In this document: positions 8,940 through 17,675 of the stretch, piece after piece
Numbering within the stretch: position 1 is the stretch's first letter
How the letters are laid out: every line of letters starts with the position of its first letter
NCBI GenBank assembly: GCA_003116975.1
Contig: BGKB01000192.1
Location: 62,001 to 126,000 of the forward strand
DNA from: Aurantiochytrium sp. KH105
Lineage: Eukaryota > Sar > Bigyra > Thraustochytrida > Thraustochytriidae
Direction: 5' to 3'
Length of the DNA: 64,000 nt
Translations under genes and position numbers: made by a program
The notes under the pieces: model-generated
The model's input: the letters and a program-made list of their open reading frames with translations, nothing else
Databases searched by the model: none
Told to the model about the DNA's origin: nothing

Positions 8940-11249
8940 ATGAGCGGGGCCTTGCCCGGCATCATGAACTTTCGAGGCCCGCTCGAGGTGCGCAGCAAGG
9001 AGCAAAAGGCCAAAGTGACAACGCTCGAGGGCCAACTTCGCCAAGCAAATCAGCAGGGCGAGAAACGTGGCAAGGATATACGACGACTCAAAGAGAAACT
9101 CCGCACGCAAGATGCCGAGCTGCAGCAGGTGAGAGACGAAGCCGAGGCCCGTGTCCAGGAAGTCGAAGCCGAGCTCGCTCGGGTCCGCGAGCAGCTTGAA
9201 GGTGAGCTTAAAGACGCCACCGCCGCTGCTGCTGCCAACCAGCAGGGCAAACACACTGCTGAAGAAAAGAAGCGAAACGCGGTGCGGGCAATGAAGCGAG
9301 AGAAGGAGCTCCGCGAACAGGCCGAAGCTGCTCTGATGCTGGAGCGCAAGCGGATCGACAAACTCGAGCACCACAGCGTACGCGTGCAGAAAGTGAAAAA
9401 GCAAGGAGAAACAGCGCTTCGCGAGGCGCACCTGGCCACGGAAGCTGCGGAAAATCGCTCGCGTGGTCTCGAAGAGGAGTGTGACCGTCTCCGCGCGGAC
9501 CTTGAATCTGCCCAAGCTGACCACGCCGCTCTCGTCGATGAGCTCCGTGCGCAAGTACGCGAAGTGTCTGCGAGAGAGGACGAAGCGCTTGAGCGTGTGA
9601 AGACGCTGGAGCGCGATGCGCTGACTGCCAAACAGAATCTCGAGAATGCGCGACAAACGGCGGACTCTGCCAAGCGAGTCCAACACGCCGCCGAAGAGCG
9701 TGCCACTGTAGCAAAGAACCGCATTGGAAAGCTCGAGGCTGAACTCGCGCAAGCCACGGAGCGCCTCACTCGAACGTCAAGTGAGCTCGAGGACTTGAAA
9801 AAGCAAAATGACGAGCGGGAAGAAGAGGCTAAGAACGCCGAAGGACTCCCAACCGAACTGACGGTGCCAGAGAGTGAAGGGGATTTGCTTGCTCGTATCC
9901 GGACAGCTCTCGAGCAGCGAAACATCAGTCTCGACTTTTTGCTCAAATCAGCATCCGAGACACCAGCTTCCCATACACCATTGAAGACGCCTGAAAGCTT
10001 GGGGCTCCCGCGCAAAGCTCGCAAGTCCGTGATAGGAGCCTCGCTTCGATCACCCAAGGTCGTGAGCGCCGTGACGAAGTCAAAGGTAGCAAAAAGGGAG
10101 CAGTCTACTCGCCGGCTCTCGTCCACGAACAACAAGCTTGCTGCCAAGCGCGCTGCGCGTACCGTGGGTGGTCCGAGCGCAGCCGTTGAATCGAAGAAAA
10201 CATCTGCTGCAAGTGAGGCTTCTGATCCGGCCGTGAATAAGAAGACAAAAGTTGCGGAAGCGAAAAAATCTAGAGCTGCGGAATCGTCGGTATCCGTGCC
10301 AAGGGAGACCAAGGCGACTCTCGGTGCGAACTCTGGTACGGAAGCGCGAGACGACAATGGACCGGCTACCGAAGAACTAAGCGAGCAAAAGCAAGAGCCC
10401 GTCATGCAGAGAAATATGGAAGAGAAACGCTCCGCCTCGCCAAACCAGCGCGAGAGCGAAGTGGAGACGGAAATGCGACATGCGGATGTGAAGCAGAGTT
10501 CTCGCCCAAAGAGCGCAACAGGTCCTGCCCGAGGTCTTAAACTTCGCCCACGGTCCAAAACGAGAGTGCACCCTGCTTCGAGCGAGAACGATTCGAAAGC
10601 GAGTGCGACGAAGACGAATAAGAATGAAATGAAAGCAGGTAGCAAGTCGGGAAATAAGGAAGAGCGGCCACGCGAGGCTGCAGATGTGGGTAAAGGAACT
10701 GGGGCGAGTGCTGCTGGACATTTTGCATCGGGATCCTCCTCGACACCATCTCTGCGCAAGTCTCATGCAGGAGGGGGCTCAGGAAGCGGAGCAATGACAG
10801 CGACAACGACAGAAGCACCAGCTTCATCAGCTGGTATTCCTTCCAAGGGATCCTCGAATATTGGGTCTGAAGAGTCGGCACGACGCGCGGAGAAGCAACG
10901 CAAGATGCAGCAACAACGCCGCGAGGAGCGCGAGCAGCTGCAGAAACAGTACCAGCAACAAAAGAAGCTCCAGCAGCAGCAACAGCAAGAGCGTGTAAGG
11001 CGCGCTCGGAGCAAGAGCGTCGAGAAAGCACAACGAAACGCAGTTATGGCGATTGAGGAAACGGAACAGCCATCGAAACTAGAGATTGGAGCCAATCTCT
11101 TTGACATTGCTCCTCAGCCTTCACACGATAGCCCTCCACGAGGTGAGCTGGAAGGCGATTTTGACTCTCTTTTGTATCCTCGACCTGACAAGGGTTGGAA
11201 GCGAAGTGGGTCCAATATTGCCACACAGCGCGAAGAGCTCCATCTATGA
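8940..11249 (+). CDS. Long coiled-coil protein, family not recognised
   Basis: 769 residues, intronless, first ATG. Residues about 15-300 are one almost continuous coiled coil rich in Glu, Arg, Lys, Ala and Leu. Residues 300-345 hold a compact helical patch (ESEGDLLARIRTALEQRNISLDF kind of sequence). The middle (350-620) is Ser/Lys/Ala-rich and likely disordered, with SP/TP sites. A second, Gln/Arg-rich helix covers about 640-700. The last 60 residues are less biased and end in RSGSNIATQREELHL; the block NLFDIAPQPSHDSP near the end looks like a short linear motif region. This layout suits a cytoskeletal, centrosomal or Golgi tether protein, but nothing here proves it. Confidence 0.7.
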   Translation: MSGALPGIMNFRGPLEVRSKEQKAKVTTLEGQLRQANQQGEKRGKDIRRLKEKLRTQDAELQQVRDEAEARVQEVEAELARVREQLEGELKDATAAAAANQQGKHTAEEKKRNAVRAMKREKELREQAEAALMLERKRIDKLEHHSVRVQKVKKQGETALREAHLATEAAENRSRGLEEECDRLRADLESAQADHAALVDELRAQVREVSAREDEALERVKTLERDALTAKQNLENARQTADSAKRVQHAAEERATVAKNRIGKLEAELAQATERLTRTSSELEDLKKQNDEREEEAKNAEGLPTELTVPESEGDLLARIRTALEQRNISLDFLLKSASETPASHTPLKTPESLGLPRKARKSVIGASLRSPKVVSAVTKSKVAKREQSTRRLSSTNNKLAAKRAARTVGGPSAAVESKKTSAASEASDPAVNKKTKVAEAKKSRAAESSVSVPRETKATLGANSGTEARDDNGPATEELSEQKQEPVMQRNMEEKRSASPNQRESEVETEMRHADVKQSSRPKSATGPARGLKLRPRSKTRVHPASSENDSKASATKTNKNEMKAGSKSGNKEERPREAADVGKGTGASAAGHFASGSSSTPSLRKSHAGGGSGSGAMTATTTEAPASSAGIPSKGSSNIGSEESARRAEKQRKMQQQRREEREQLQKQYQQQKKLQQQQQQERVRRARSKSVEKAQRNAVMAIEETEQPSKLEIGANLFDIAPQPSHDSPPRGELEGDFDSLLYPRPDKGWKRSGSNIATQREELHL

Positions 11250-11494
11250 GCGTATTTTCGGTTCTTTGAAGAGAGAAAGAAACAGAATGCGGAAGATGGA
11301 TTTGGGTGTTTGAGAGACTCAGTTTTAGTAAGCGTCATAGTTAATGTTGTTGGTCCTCTTTTACAAATTTGCCTGAAGGAAGGGAGGAACGGAGGAAGGA
11401 ACGGAGGGAGGGAGGGATCGGAGAATGAGCGAGTCAGTCAGTGAGCCCGCGAGCTTGCTCTTGTTCCCGTTGATGCTGTAGACTTTAGTTTTCT

Positions 11495-12587
11495 TTAGGA
11501 GGACATTTCTTGCTTGAGAGCCTCGGCGGCGTCGAGAAGTTCGAGAACAGCCTTTTCGACAGTCTTGGCTCCAGATCCTGATGCATCAGTCTTGAGATAG
11601 GCCATAAAACAATCGATGGCCTCTGAGTAGAGAACAAAGGCAGTCCAGGCATCTCCATCCTCTTCTGCGAGCTTGCCTTGCTTGCGTAAGGCAACGGCAC
11701 GCGATGCGCACTTGAAGCCAGCGCGTGCCATGGCCTTGAGGGTTTCAACCCGAGAGGCGTTGATTGAGGTGTACGGAACAAGAATCGCAGAAGCTGTAAG
11801 CTCGAGAGGCTCAGGCTGCGGGTCCATGGCAAGGAGGATCGCTTGGAGGCGGTCCATATAACCAGCCATGTTTGTGAGAAGTTTTTCTTGAGCCTGTTCT
11901 CCCTGCGGAACGCCGCATTGAAGCGCGTTGCCAAAATTTTCAAGCGCACGATCGTATTGGATGGCTGCAGCCCCTATGGATCCATTGGCGTCGAGGGCGA
12001 CAGCGCTACGCACAGCCTGAAGCGCGGCTTGCAGCGCGTCGCGACCTTCAGCAAAATCGGGTCCGCTTTCCTCGCTGGCGCCTTGTTCGCTGGCGCTGGC
12101 GCCTGTTGCGCCGGCAGCAGCAGTGCTGGCACGCTTAGACGATTTGCTAGCGGCATCCTTTTTGATACCCGCGAGCGCTTCGGCAATGACCTTATCCACG
12201 TCGGCCTGTGAGACCTTGTCCTCAGGCGCGGCCTCGACGGCGCCAAACTTTGGGTGTATGTACAAACAGAGCACGAAAGAGAAATAATGATGATGCGAGA
12301 CGCCTGGTCAGTTGATCTGAGAATGTCTGTACGGACGCGTGCAGACGACCCTGCGCGCGGCCACGCGCTTTTGCTGACGAGTGAGAACCCAGCGTGGGAA
12401 AGGGCGACGCCATCCCCGTCCCGTGCCCCCCCCCCCCCTTGTACGTCCAGGGCTCGACCGCGCAAGGTCTGCGTGCGCGACGTGTAGCTGCCGGGTTCGA
12501 ACTTACCCCCATTCCCGCGCTCAACGCGCTTAGCTGCGCGTTGAGCTCGTCCATCTCCGCATCGCCAGAGGATTTTTTAGACGGCAT
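11495..12587 (-). CDS. Protein with two MIT-like helical bundles
   Basis: Two exons on the minus strand, 12587-12507 (27 codons) and 12247-11495, giving 277 residues. Starts MPSKKSSGDAEMDELNAQL. After an Ala/Ser linker, residues about 85-165 read like an MIT (microtubule interacting and trafficking) bundle: A..AVRSAVALD..GS..AAAIQYDRALENF...LQCGV...QEKLLTNMAGYMDR. A second similar unit (KAMARAGFKCASRAVALRKQG...AFVLYSEAIDCFMAYL) covers about 190-260. MIT domains bind ESCRT-III tails, for example in VPS4, spartin and calpain-7, so an endosomal sorting role is possible. MIT assignment rests on pattern (YxxAL, xAxxxD) by eye; a TPR-like solenoid is the alternative. Confidence 0.68.
12248..12506 (-). 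other. Intron of MIT-like gene
   Basis: 259 bp, donor GTAAGT, acceptor CCAAAG, phase 0. It contains a run of about 11 C on the + strand near 12430. The two flanking frames join without a stop into one protein. Confidence 0.75.
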
Positions 12588-12963
12588 AGTCTTTGGACAC
12601 GTTTTCGCTCTGTTTGGCGCTACATGTGCAAATAAATGCACAGAAAAGAGTTTGGGGTGGAGACCGAGTTGCGCGTGAGAGGTGGATAATGAGATGTCAG
12701 AGAAGGGTGGACACGGACTCGAGGTGGGAACAAATAGAGATGGAATCCTCTTGTGCCTGTCAGTCGAGAGGTGCGCCGAGTCCTGTTTAGTGTAACTCAC
12801 GTTCTCGAGAACAATAGTTCAATTTACTTTTCGTAAAGTGCGGAGTCGTCTTGGAACGAGCGACGGGTTTAAATCGGACCTAGTTCCCGAAGGACTACGA
12901 GATTGTGAAGAAGAAGAAGAAGAAGAAGAAGAAGAAGAAGAAGAAGAAGAAGAAGAAGAAGAA

Positions 12964-12994
<31 letters not shown>

Positions 12995-13234
12995 TCATAT
13001 AATACTCTCTCCATTTCAGCAAGCCATTATGCGAACTGTGAGGATGGCTACCCATGTGGCACAGTCTCCACGGGCTTCAGTGGCCAGTACGTTTCACGTA
13101 CAAGGCGTGGTCTCAAGATCCTTGCACCACATCACATTTTCACGAACCAGATGTCATTTCACGTATAGGTATAGGTTGCTTTTTTTATAATGATAAGACT
13201 GGTGACTCGGCATACAGAACAGGACATACAGCTT
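12588..13234. other. Intergenic region with long GAA repeat
   Basis: Separates the MIT-like gene start (leftward) from the 3' end of the zinc-finger-like gene. Dominated by a GAA trinucleotide run; nothing else identified. Confidence 0.5.
12907..12994. repeat. (GAA)n microsatellite, about 29 units
   Basis: Almost pure GAA/AAG repeat of about 88 bp with one GAG interruption near its right end. It is noncoding. Confidence 0.95.
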
Positions 13235-16200
13235 TTAGCTGGAAGGAGAGCTTGTGGAGCTGCTCGAAGAGGGCGCGGATCGGCGCTGACGAGACGAAGA
13301 TGCCGCAAAGCGTTTAAGAGACTTGGCAGAGAGCCCAAGGTGGCGGTAGGCGCGCAAAATACTTGAGGTGACCGCGACGGGGCGACCTCGAATGTGCGAG
13401 GATCCCAGATGCTGGTCACGGATGCCGAGACCGCAATATTCGTCGTAACCCTGGGGCCCAGCCCGGTGAAGCGCGACCTGAAAGCTGTGAAGTTGTGGGT
13501 ACTGTCCAAATTTCTGGGGGCTGCGCTGATTGACGAGCCCAAAGAAGAAGAGGCCGAGGGCAACGATTTCCTGCGTGAGGACAGATTTACCAGAGAGCAC
13601 GCCAGCACGCATGAGCGCTTCAAACATGAGCGCGCTCCAGTCCATACGCAGCGCCAAGTTGGCGTCAACGTTGCTTGCGCTGAGCGCGACGTCGGCCCGA
13701 GGAGGAGGCAAGGTATCATTGCGGAGCACACCCGGTCCAGGCGGGACGGAAGGGAAAAAGTCGGCCTTGGTGCAGGTTCCAAGAAGCGAAGGGCAGACGA
13801 GGTCCTCTGCGTTTGTACCAAAGGCAACGAGGCGTGCGGCAAAGGCCTTGGTGGCCGCAGGGTTGACGGTGCAGGTACGCAAGTGCTCGAGGTAACCTGC
13901 GTGGTCGAGCGCAAAGGTCTCGGCAAAGTAGTGTTTCTCACAAAAGGGACAGACGACGATCATGCTGTTGATGGCAATGCGGGCTCCGTAGCGAGTGCGC
14001 TCGACATCATCGGGGAAAATTTCACAGAGAGCGTGGTCAGCGATTTGGCGGCGGCGCGTGCAGACGAGTCTGAATGCGTCCCGTGCGCGGACCATGGGAA
14101 GAGCGGTTGAGGCGGACTCCACGCGGTCAAGCTCGTCGAGGCGCTCTTCGATGGTTGCATAGTCGACCGTGACCTTGCCATCGACGTCGATACCTCTATA
14201 GCAGTCCTTGACGACTTGGGCAATTTGCCTCGAGCGCTCGGACACAAGGTAGCGCGCACACCAGATGGCGCGTGAGAGCGCGTCCATGCCGCGAAGAGAG
14301 ACCGAGGGGCACGGCGGCGTGAGTGCAGTGGATGAATAAGAAGAAGAAGCAACTGCGCCGTCCGATTTGTCTTCTTGGGCGTCCTTGTTTTCCGTTTTGA
14401 GTGCGTCATTTTGTCCGCTGAGACGTTTGGTTTTGAGCACGTTGACGTGGTGTACCTCCGTTTCGCCAAGGTAGGCGGCGAGAGCGTTGCCAGAGACGAC
14501 CTCGAGACGTGATTGCATATCAGTGAGGACGGCGAGATGTGTGGGTCCATGAAAGGGGATGCCATAGGCTTGAAAACCTGCAGCCATGAGCTCTTGCGAT
14601 ACAATGGAACGGTAGTCAAAGGCACCCTCGTTAAGGAGCTGCGAATAAACGAGGACTTCCCAGTTAATAGAAGAGTTCATGGGCACTCGGTTGGGAAGAC
14701 AGAGGCGGGGGTCCTCGTTTTGCGGGGCTGCGTCAGGGCGGGGCTTGAGCGCAGTCCATGCGAGGACCACGGCCTGATCGATTTCGTGGAGCTCGTCAAC
14801 GATTTGTGCGTTTTTGTCAAACGCCCGGTAGCGCCTTGCGAGGGAGTCACCGATGGAGCCATGAAGTGAGAGGTGCTTGCACCAGTTTTCCAGAGACCCG
14901 AGCTTGTTGAGCGCAATGGTACGGCCACAGAGTGGACAGAGCGCAGTAATGCAGTTGACCACGACGCGCTCGGCAAAGTCAGGGGACACGAGATGCAACG
15001 CAGGTTCGAGAGTCTTGCGCATAATCGCGCGGCAGCGAAGTGTGGCGACCCGTGCCGCATTGATGTTGTTGTCGAGCGCGAGTTTGTTTTCAATTTCCGC
15101 GTAGGTGGGGACGGTGCTCTCGCTGCCCTTGGGTCCATCAGAAGGACGGTAGCACGAGTGGACTTGGGCAAAGATTTCGGTTTTTGTGTTGCCTTGAGAA
15201 GGTTTGGCGGCGGAAGCGGTGTTGCGCGCTGGCTGTACCTTGGGAACACTGGCGGCGGCGCGCACATTCGCGACGTGTTCACCGGCCAGGGTCATGTGGC
15301 CACTTGGGGCAGCGGCAGCGGAGGATGCGAACATTGGGGGCGGCGGTGCCGCGTCAGTATGTGCTAGATTAGATGTGCGTGGACGTTTGTACGTTTCTGC
15401 GAGCAGAATGGCATCGTGGTTGCCGATCGCTGCGTGCGATCGTTTCGTCAGAGCGGGCAACTGGCTGGGCGCTTGCGCTCCGTTCTGGGGATGAAGCGTG
15501 TTGTTGTTGGTGGAGGTAGTGGTGCAGGAGGTCGAGTGCATGGGCGTAGGGAAGAGAGAAGATGCTTGAACCGAAGGTGTGGAAGTGGGCATTCCCTCCC
15601 ATGCATACGGAGCAAATGTGGAAGACTGAACGAGGTTTCCGTATTGGGAGCGGTGCATGGAGAAGCCGCTGGCGCCACCAACACCACAGTTGAGGCCAAG
15701 ATTGGCGAGGGGGGTTTCGAGGCGACGTTCGGTGAAGGGAGGCACCCACTCACTGATGGAGCTTTGTTGCATGAGGGATGCAGGCGCCAGTCCTGGAACA
15801 TGGGTTTGATCTCGGCTTGAAGCCGTGAGATTCGCGCCGGATCCGGACCCAAAGAGAGATTGGAGAAAGGAGGACGATAAAAAGGACGAGGCAGGGGCGA
15901 CGGGAGCACGGGAATTGGCTGTGGCGCTGCCGAGGTTGTGTGGGTTGCTGTTGGGGGCCGGCGAGCCGCCGCTCACGCGCGCTTGAAGGTCTGTTTTGAC
16001 TTGGTTCAGCAAATGCGCCTGCGTAAATTGGGTGACGCCTTGGTTCTGCGGCACAGGCTGTGCTGTTGACTGCTGCTGCTGCTGGTGGTGATGCGTAGGA
16101 AGAGGTGGCGGGGTCCCGGAGAGAGAGGGCGCCGTGGAGGGCGACGACGAGGGCGCATTCTGCGCTGAGACGCCCATGAGCGCCGCGAGAGCGTCGGCGC

Positions 16201-16363
16201 CGACATCGATCGTGTTGGGGTGATTCCCGATTCGCACGGTGAAGGTATCCGCGGTGCTATTATAGGCTGTGATGACAAAGACGCTGCCGTTGGGGAGGAC
16301 CAGGCATTGATCGACCATTTTCACTTTTTGCAAGAGTTTGAGCGGGTCGAGACGTTGTTCCAT
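13235..16363 (-). CDS. Internally duplicated CxxC/His zinc-finger-like protein
   Basis: 1,042 residues from the first ATG (MEQRLDPLKLL); the frame extends further upstream but only with a non-ATG start. Residues 1-65 form a compact region. Residues 65-420 are Ser/Pro/Thr/Asn-rich and probably disordered. Two copies of one module follow. Copy 1 starts YAEIENKL, has CPLCGRTIAL at about residue 476 and CKHLSLHG at about 492. Copy 2 starts YATIEERL, has CPFCEKHYF at about 804 and LEHLRTC at about 825. Each is followed by a second conserved unit (W..L...LL..GAF..RSI.SQELMA.G and W..L..ALMRAGVLSGKSV.TQEIVALG). The Cys/His spacing fits zinc binding. I do not recognise the family; a DNA- or RNA-binding regulator is plausible. 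The upstream leader contains a 35-nt perfect hairpin. Confidence 0.72.
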   Translation of the reverse strand: MEQRLDPLKLLQKVKMVDQCLVLPNGSVFVITAYNSTADTFTVRIGNHPNTIDVGADALAALMGVSAQNAPSSSPSTAPSLSGTPPPLPTHHHQQQQQSTAQPVPQNQGVTQFTQAHLLNQVKTDLQARVSGGSPAPNSNPHNLGSATANSRAPVAPASSFLSSSFLQSLFGSGSGANLTASSRDQTHVPGLAPASLMQQSSISEWVPPFTERRLETPLANLGLNCGVGGASGFSMHRSQYGNLVQSSTFAPYAWEGMPTSTPSVQASSLFPTPMHSTSCTTTSTNNNTLHPQNGAQAPSQLPALTKRSHAAIGNHDAILLAETYKRPRTSNLAHTDAAPPPPMFASSAAAAPSGHMTLAGEHVANVRAAASVPKVQPARNTASAAKPSQGNTKTEIFAQVHSCYRPSDGPKGSESTVPTYAEIENKLALDNNINAARVATLRCRAIMRKTLEPALHLVSPDFAERVVVNCITALCPLCGRTIALNKLGSLENWCKHLSLHGSIGDSLARRYRAFDKNAQIVDELHEIDQAVVLAWTALKPRPDAAPQNEDPRLCLPNRVPMNSSINWEVLVYSQLLNEGAFDYRSIVSQELMAAGFQAYGIPFHGPTHLAVLTDMQSRLEVVSGNALAAYLGETEVHHVNVLKTKRLSGQNDALKTENKDAQEDKSDGAVASSSYSSTALTPPCPSVSLRGMDALSRAIWCARYLVSERSRQIAQVVKDCYRGIDVDGKVTVDYATIEERLDELDRVESASTALPMVRARDAFRLVCTRRRQIADHALCEIFPDDVERTRYGARIAINSMIVVCPFCEKHYFAETFALDHAGYLEHLRTCTVNPAATKAFAARLVAFGTNAEDLVCPSLLGTCTKADFFPSVPPGPGVLRNDTLPPPRADVALSASNVDANLALRMDWSALMFEALMRAGVLSGKSVLTQEIVALGLFFFGLVNQRSPQKFGQYPQLHSFQVALHRAGPQGYDEYCGLGIRDQHLGSSHIRGRPVAVTSSILRAYRHLGLSAKSLKRFAASSSRQRRSAPSSSSSTSSPSS

Positions 16364-16465
16364 GCTCTGGGCTGGATGGGAGAGAATTGTCCCGCACGGC
16401 GGACTTGGCGAGGAAGACGGGCCCAGCCCGTTCCAGCCAAGTGTCGCCAGCTTGGTTGCAACGAG

Positions 16466-16500
16466 GCGTCTGCGAGCTCGTGGCACGAGCTCGCAGACGC
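16466..16500. promoter_or_regulatory. Perfect 17-bp inverted repeat with one-base centre
   Basis: Left arm GCGTCTGCGAGCTCGTG, a single G, then the exact reverse complement. It lies 103 bp upstream of the ATG of the zinc-finger-like gene, so it would fold in the 5' leader of that mRNA if transcription starts upstream, or act as a palindromic binding site in the promoter. Confidence 0.6.
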
Positions 16501-16860
16501 TCAGTCGATCTGTCGGGTGAGCTCGAGCGAAGTCGAGCGAAGCAGGCTGCACGCTAGCTAGCCACTTGGCTCCTGAGGGTCGAAGGGTCAAAGGAAGGGT
16601 GGGTGCGTGTGTCTCGATCGCTCAAGGCACGGTCTGTCTGCGACCGCGTCCCGCTCTCTCTCTCTGGCTGAGCTGTACTCGGGGCGGTTCGAGCTCGTGG
16701 GCGGTGCAGGGGGTGGGGTGGGGAACGCGGGTCGCCTGTCTGGCTTGGCTTGCTCTGCCTGCCAGCGGCGAGGGCCCGAGGGGAAGCACCACCAGGTGCT
16801 GATTTCAAATCGAGGTCGATCGCTCAGTCCCTATCAATCAAAAGATCAGGCGGGCGTACG

Positions 16861-16901
16861 CCGCTCGCTCGCTCGCTCGCTCGCTGGCTCGCTGGCTCGC
16901 T
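16861..16901. repeat. (GCTC)n / GGCTC tandem repeat
   Basis: About ten GCTC-type units; a second GCTC run lies at about 17028-17052. Confidence 0.85.
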
Positions 16902-17618
16902 GTGCTGCTCCGTGCTTTGCTCTGCTGTGCTCCGCGCTGCGCTTGCCTGCGATGCGCTGCTCGACTCGCCACGGCGGCTGCGAGCCTCCAAGGGGCCAGC
17001 CAAGACGCGCAGGCCTTCGAGCACGCCTTCGCTCGCTCGCTCGCTCGCTCGCTCCTGGTTCTCCGCTTTGCCGCTCTGCTGCCGCCTCGCCGCCGCGTTG
17101 CCTTTCTGTTTCCTTTCACTCCAACAAACTAAAACAACTAAAACTTTTTATTTCTTTCCTTTTTTCTCTCGTTCCTTTTTCCCTTTTTTCATTTTTCCCT
17201 TCTTCCTAAATCGTTCTGATCGCCTACATCTCCTTCCCTGCGCGCCGAGGTGACCAAGGCCGGAGCGCGGTGACTCCGTCGGGGCGCCCGCTTCCTTCCC
17301 CGCTTCCTTCCTTCCTCCCCCGCCTCCTTTCTTCCTTCCCTCCTTCCTTCCTTCCCTCGCGTCTCGCTCTCCCTCTCGCTCTCGCGTCTCGCTCTTCCTC
17401 TCCCTCTCCAAACGCGAAAGCGAAGTGCGCGATGCCGGTACGAGCGCCGCCGCTCCTCGGCCAGCCAGCCAGCCAGCAAGCTAGCTCCCTCTCTCTCCGC
17501 GGCCCCGCTGAGGCCAGTCAGCTAAGCTCCCTCTCCCCCCCCTTTTCTCCTCTCGACTCGCCGCCCCCGGACGCTGCCGGGGTGTCCCCCCCTGCCCGCC
17601 TCTGCCTCCCGCCAAGAA

Positions 17619-17621
17619 CGA

Positions 17622-17673
<52 letters not shown>

Positions 17674-17675
17674 AG
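17619..17675. repeat. (GAAA)n microsatellite
   Basis: About 14 units of GAAA on the + strand. A pyrimidine-rich (CTTCC) tract precedes it at about 17285-17410. Confidence 0.92.

Noticed and set aside
9050..10759. 569-codon open frame antisense to the coiled-coil gene
   Set aside because: Shadow of a GC-rich sense gene; Ser/Arg/Ala-rich translation.
12485..12505. GGGTTCGAAC resembling a tRNA B box
   Set aside because: No A box or acceptor stem around it; it overlaps the splice donor of the MIT-like gene.
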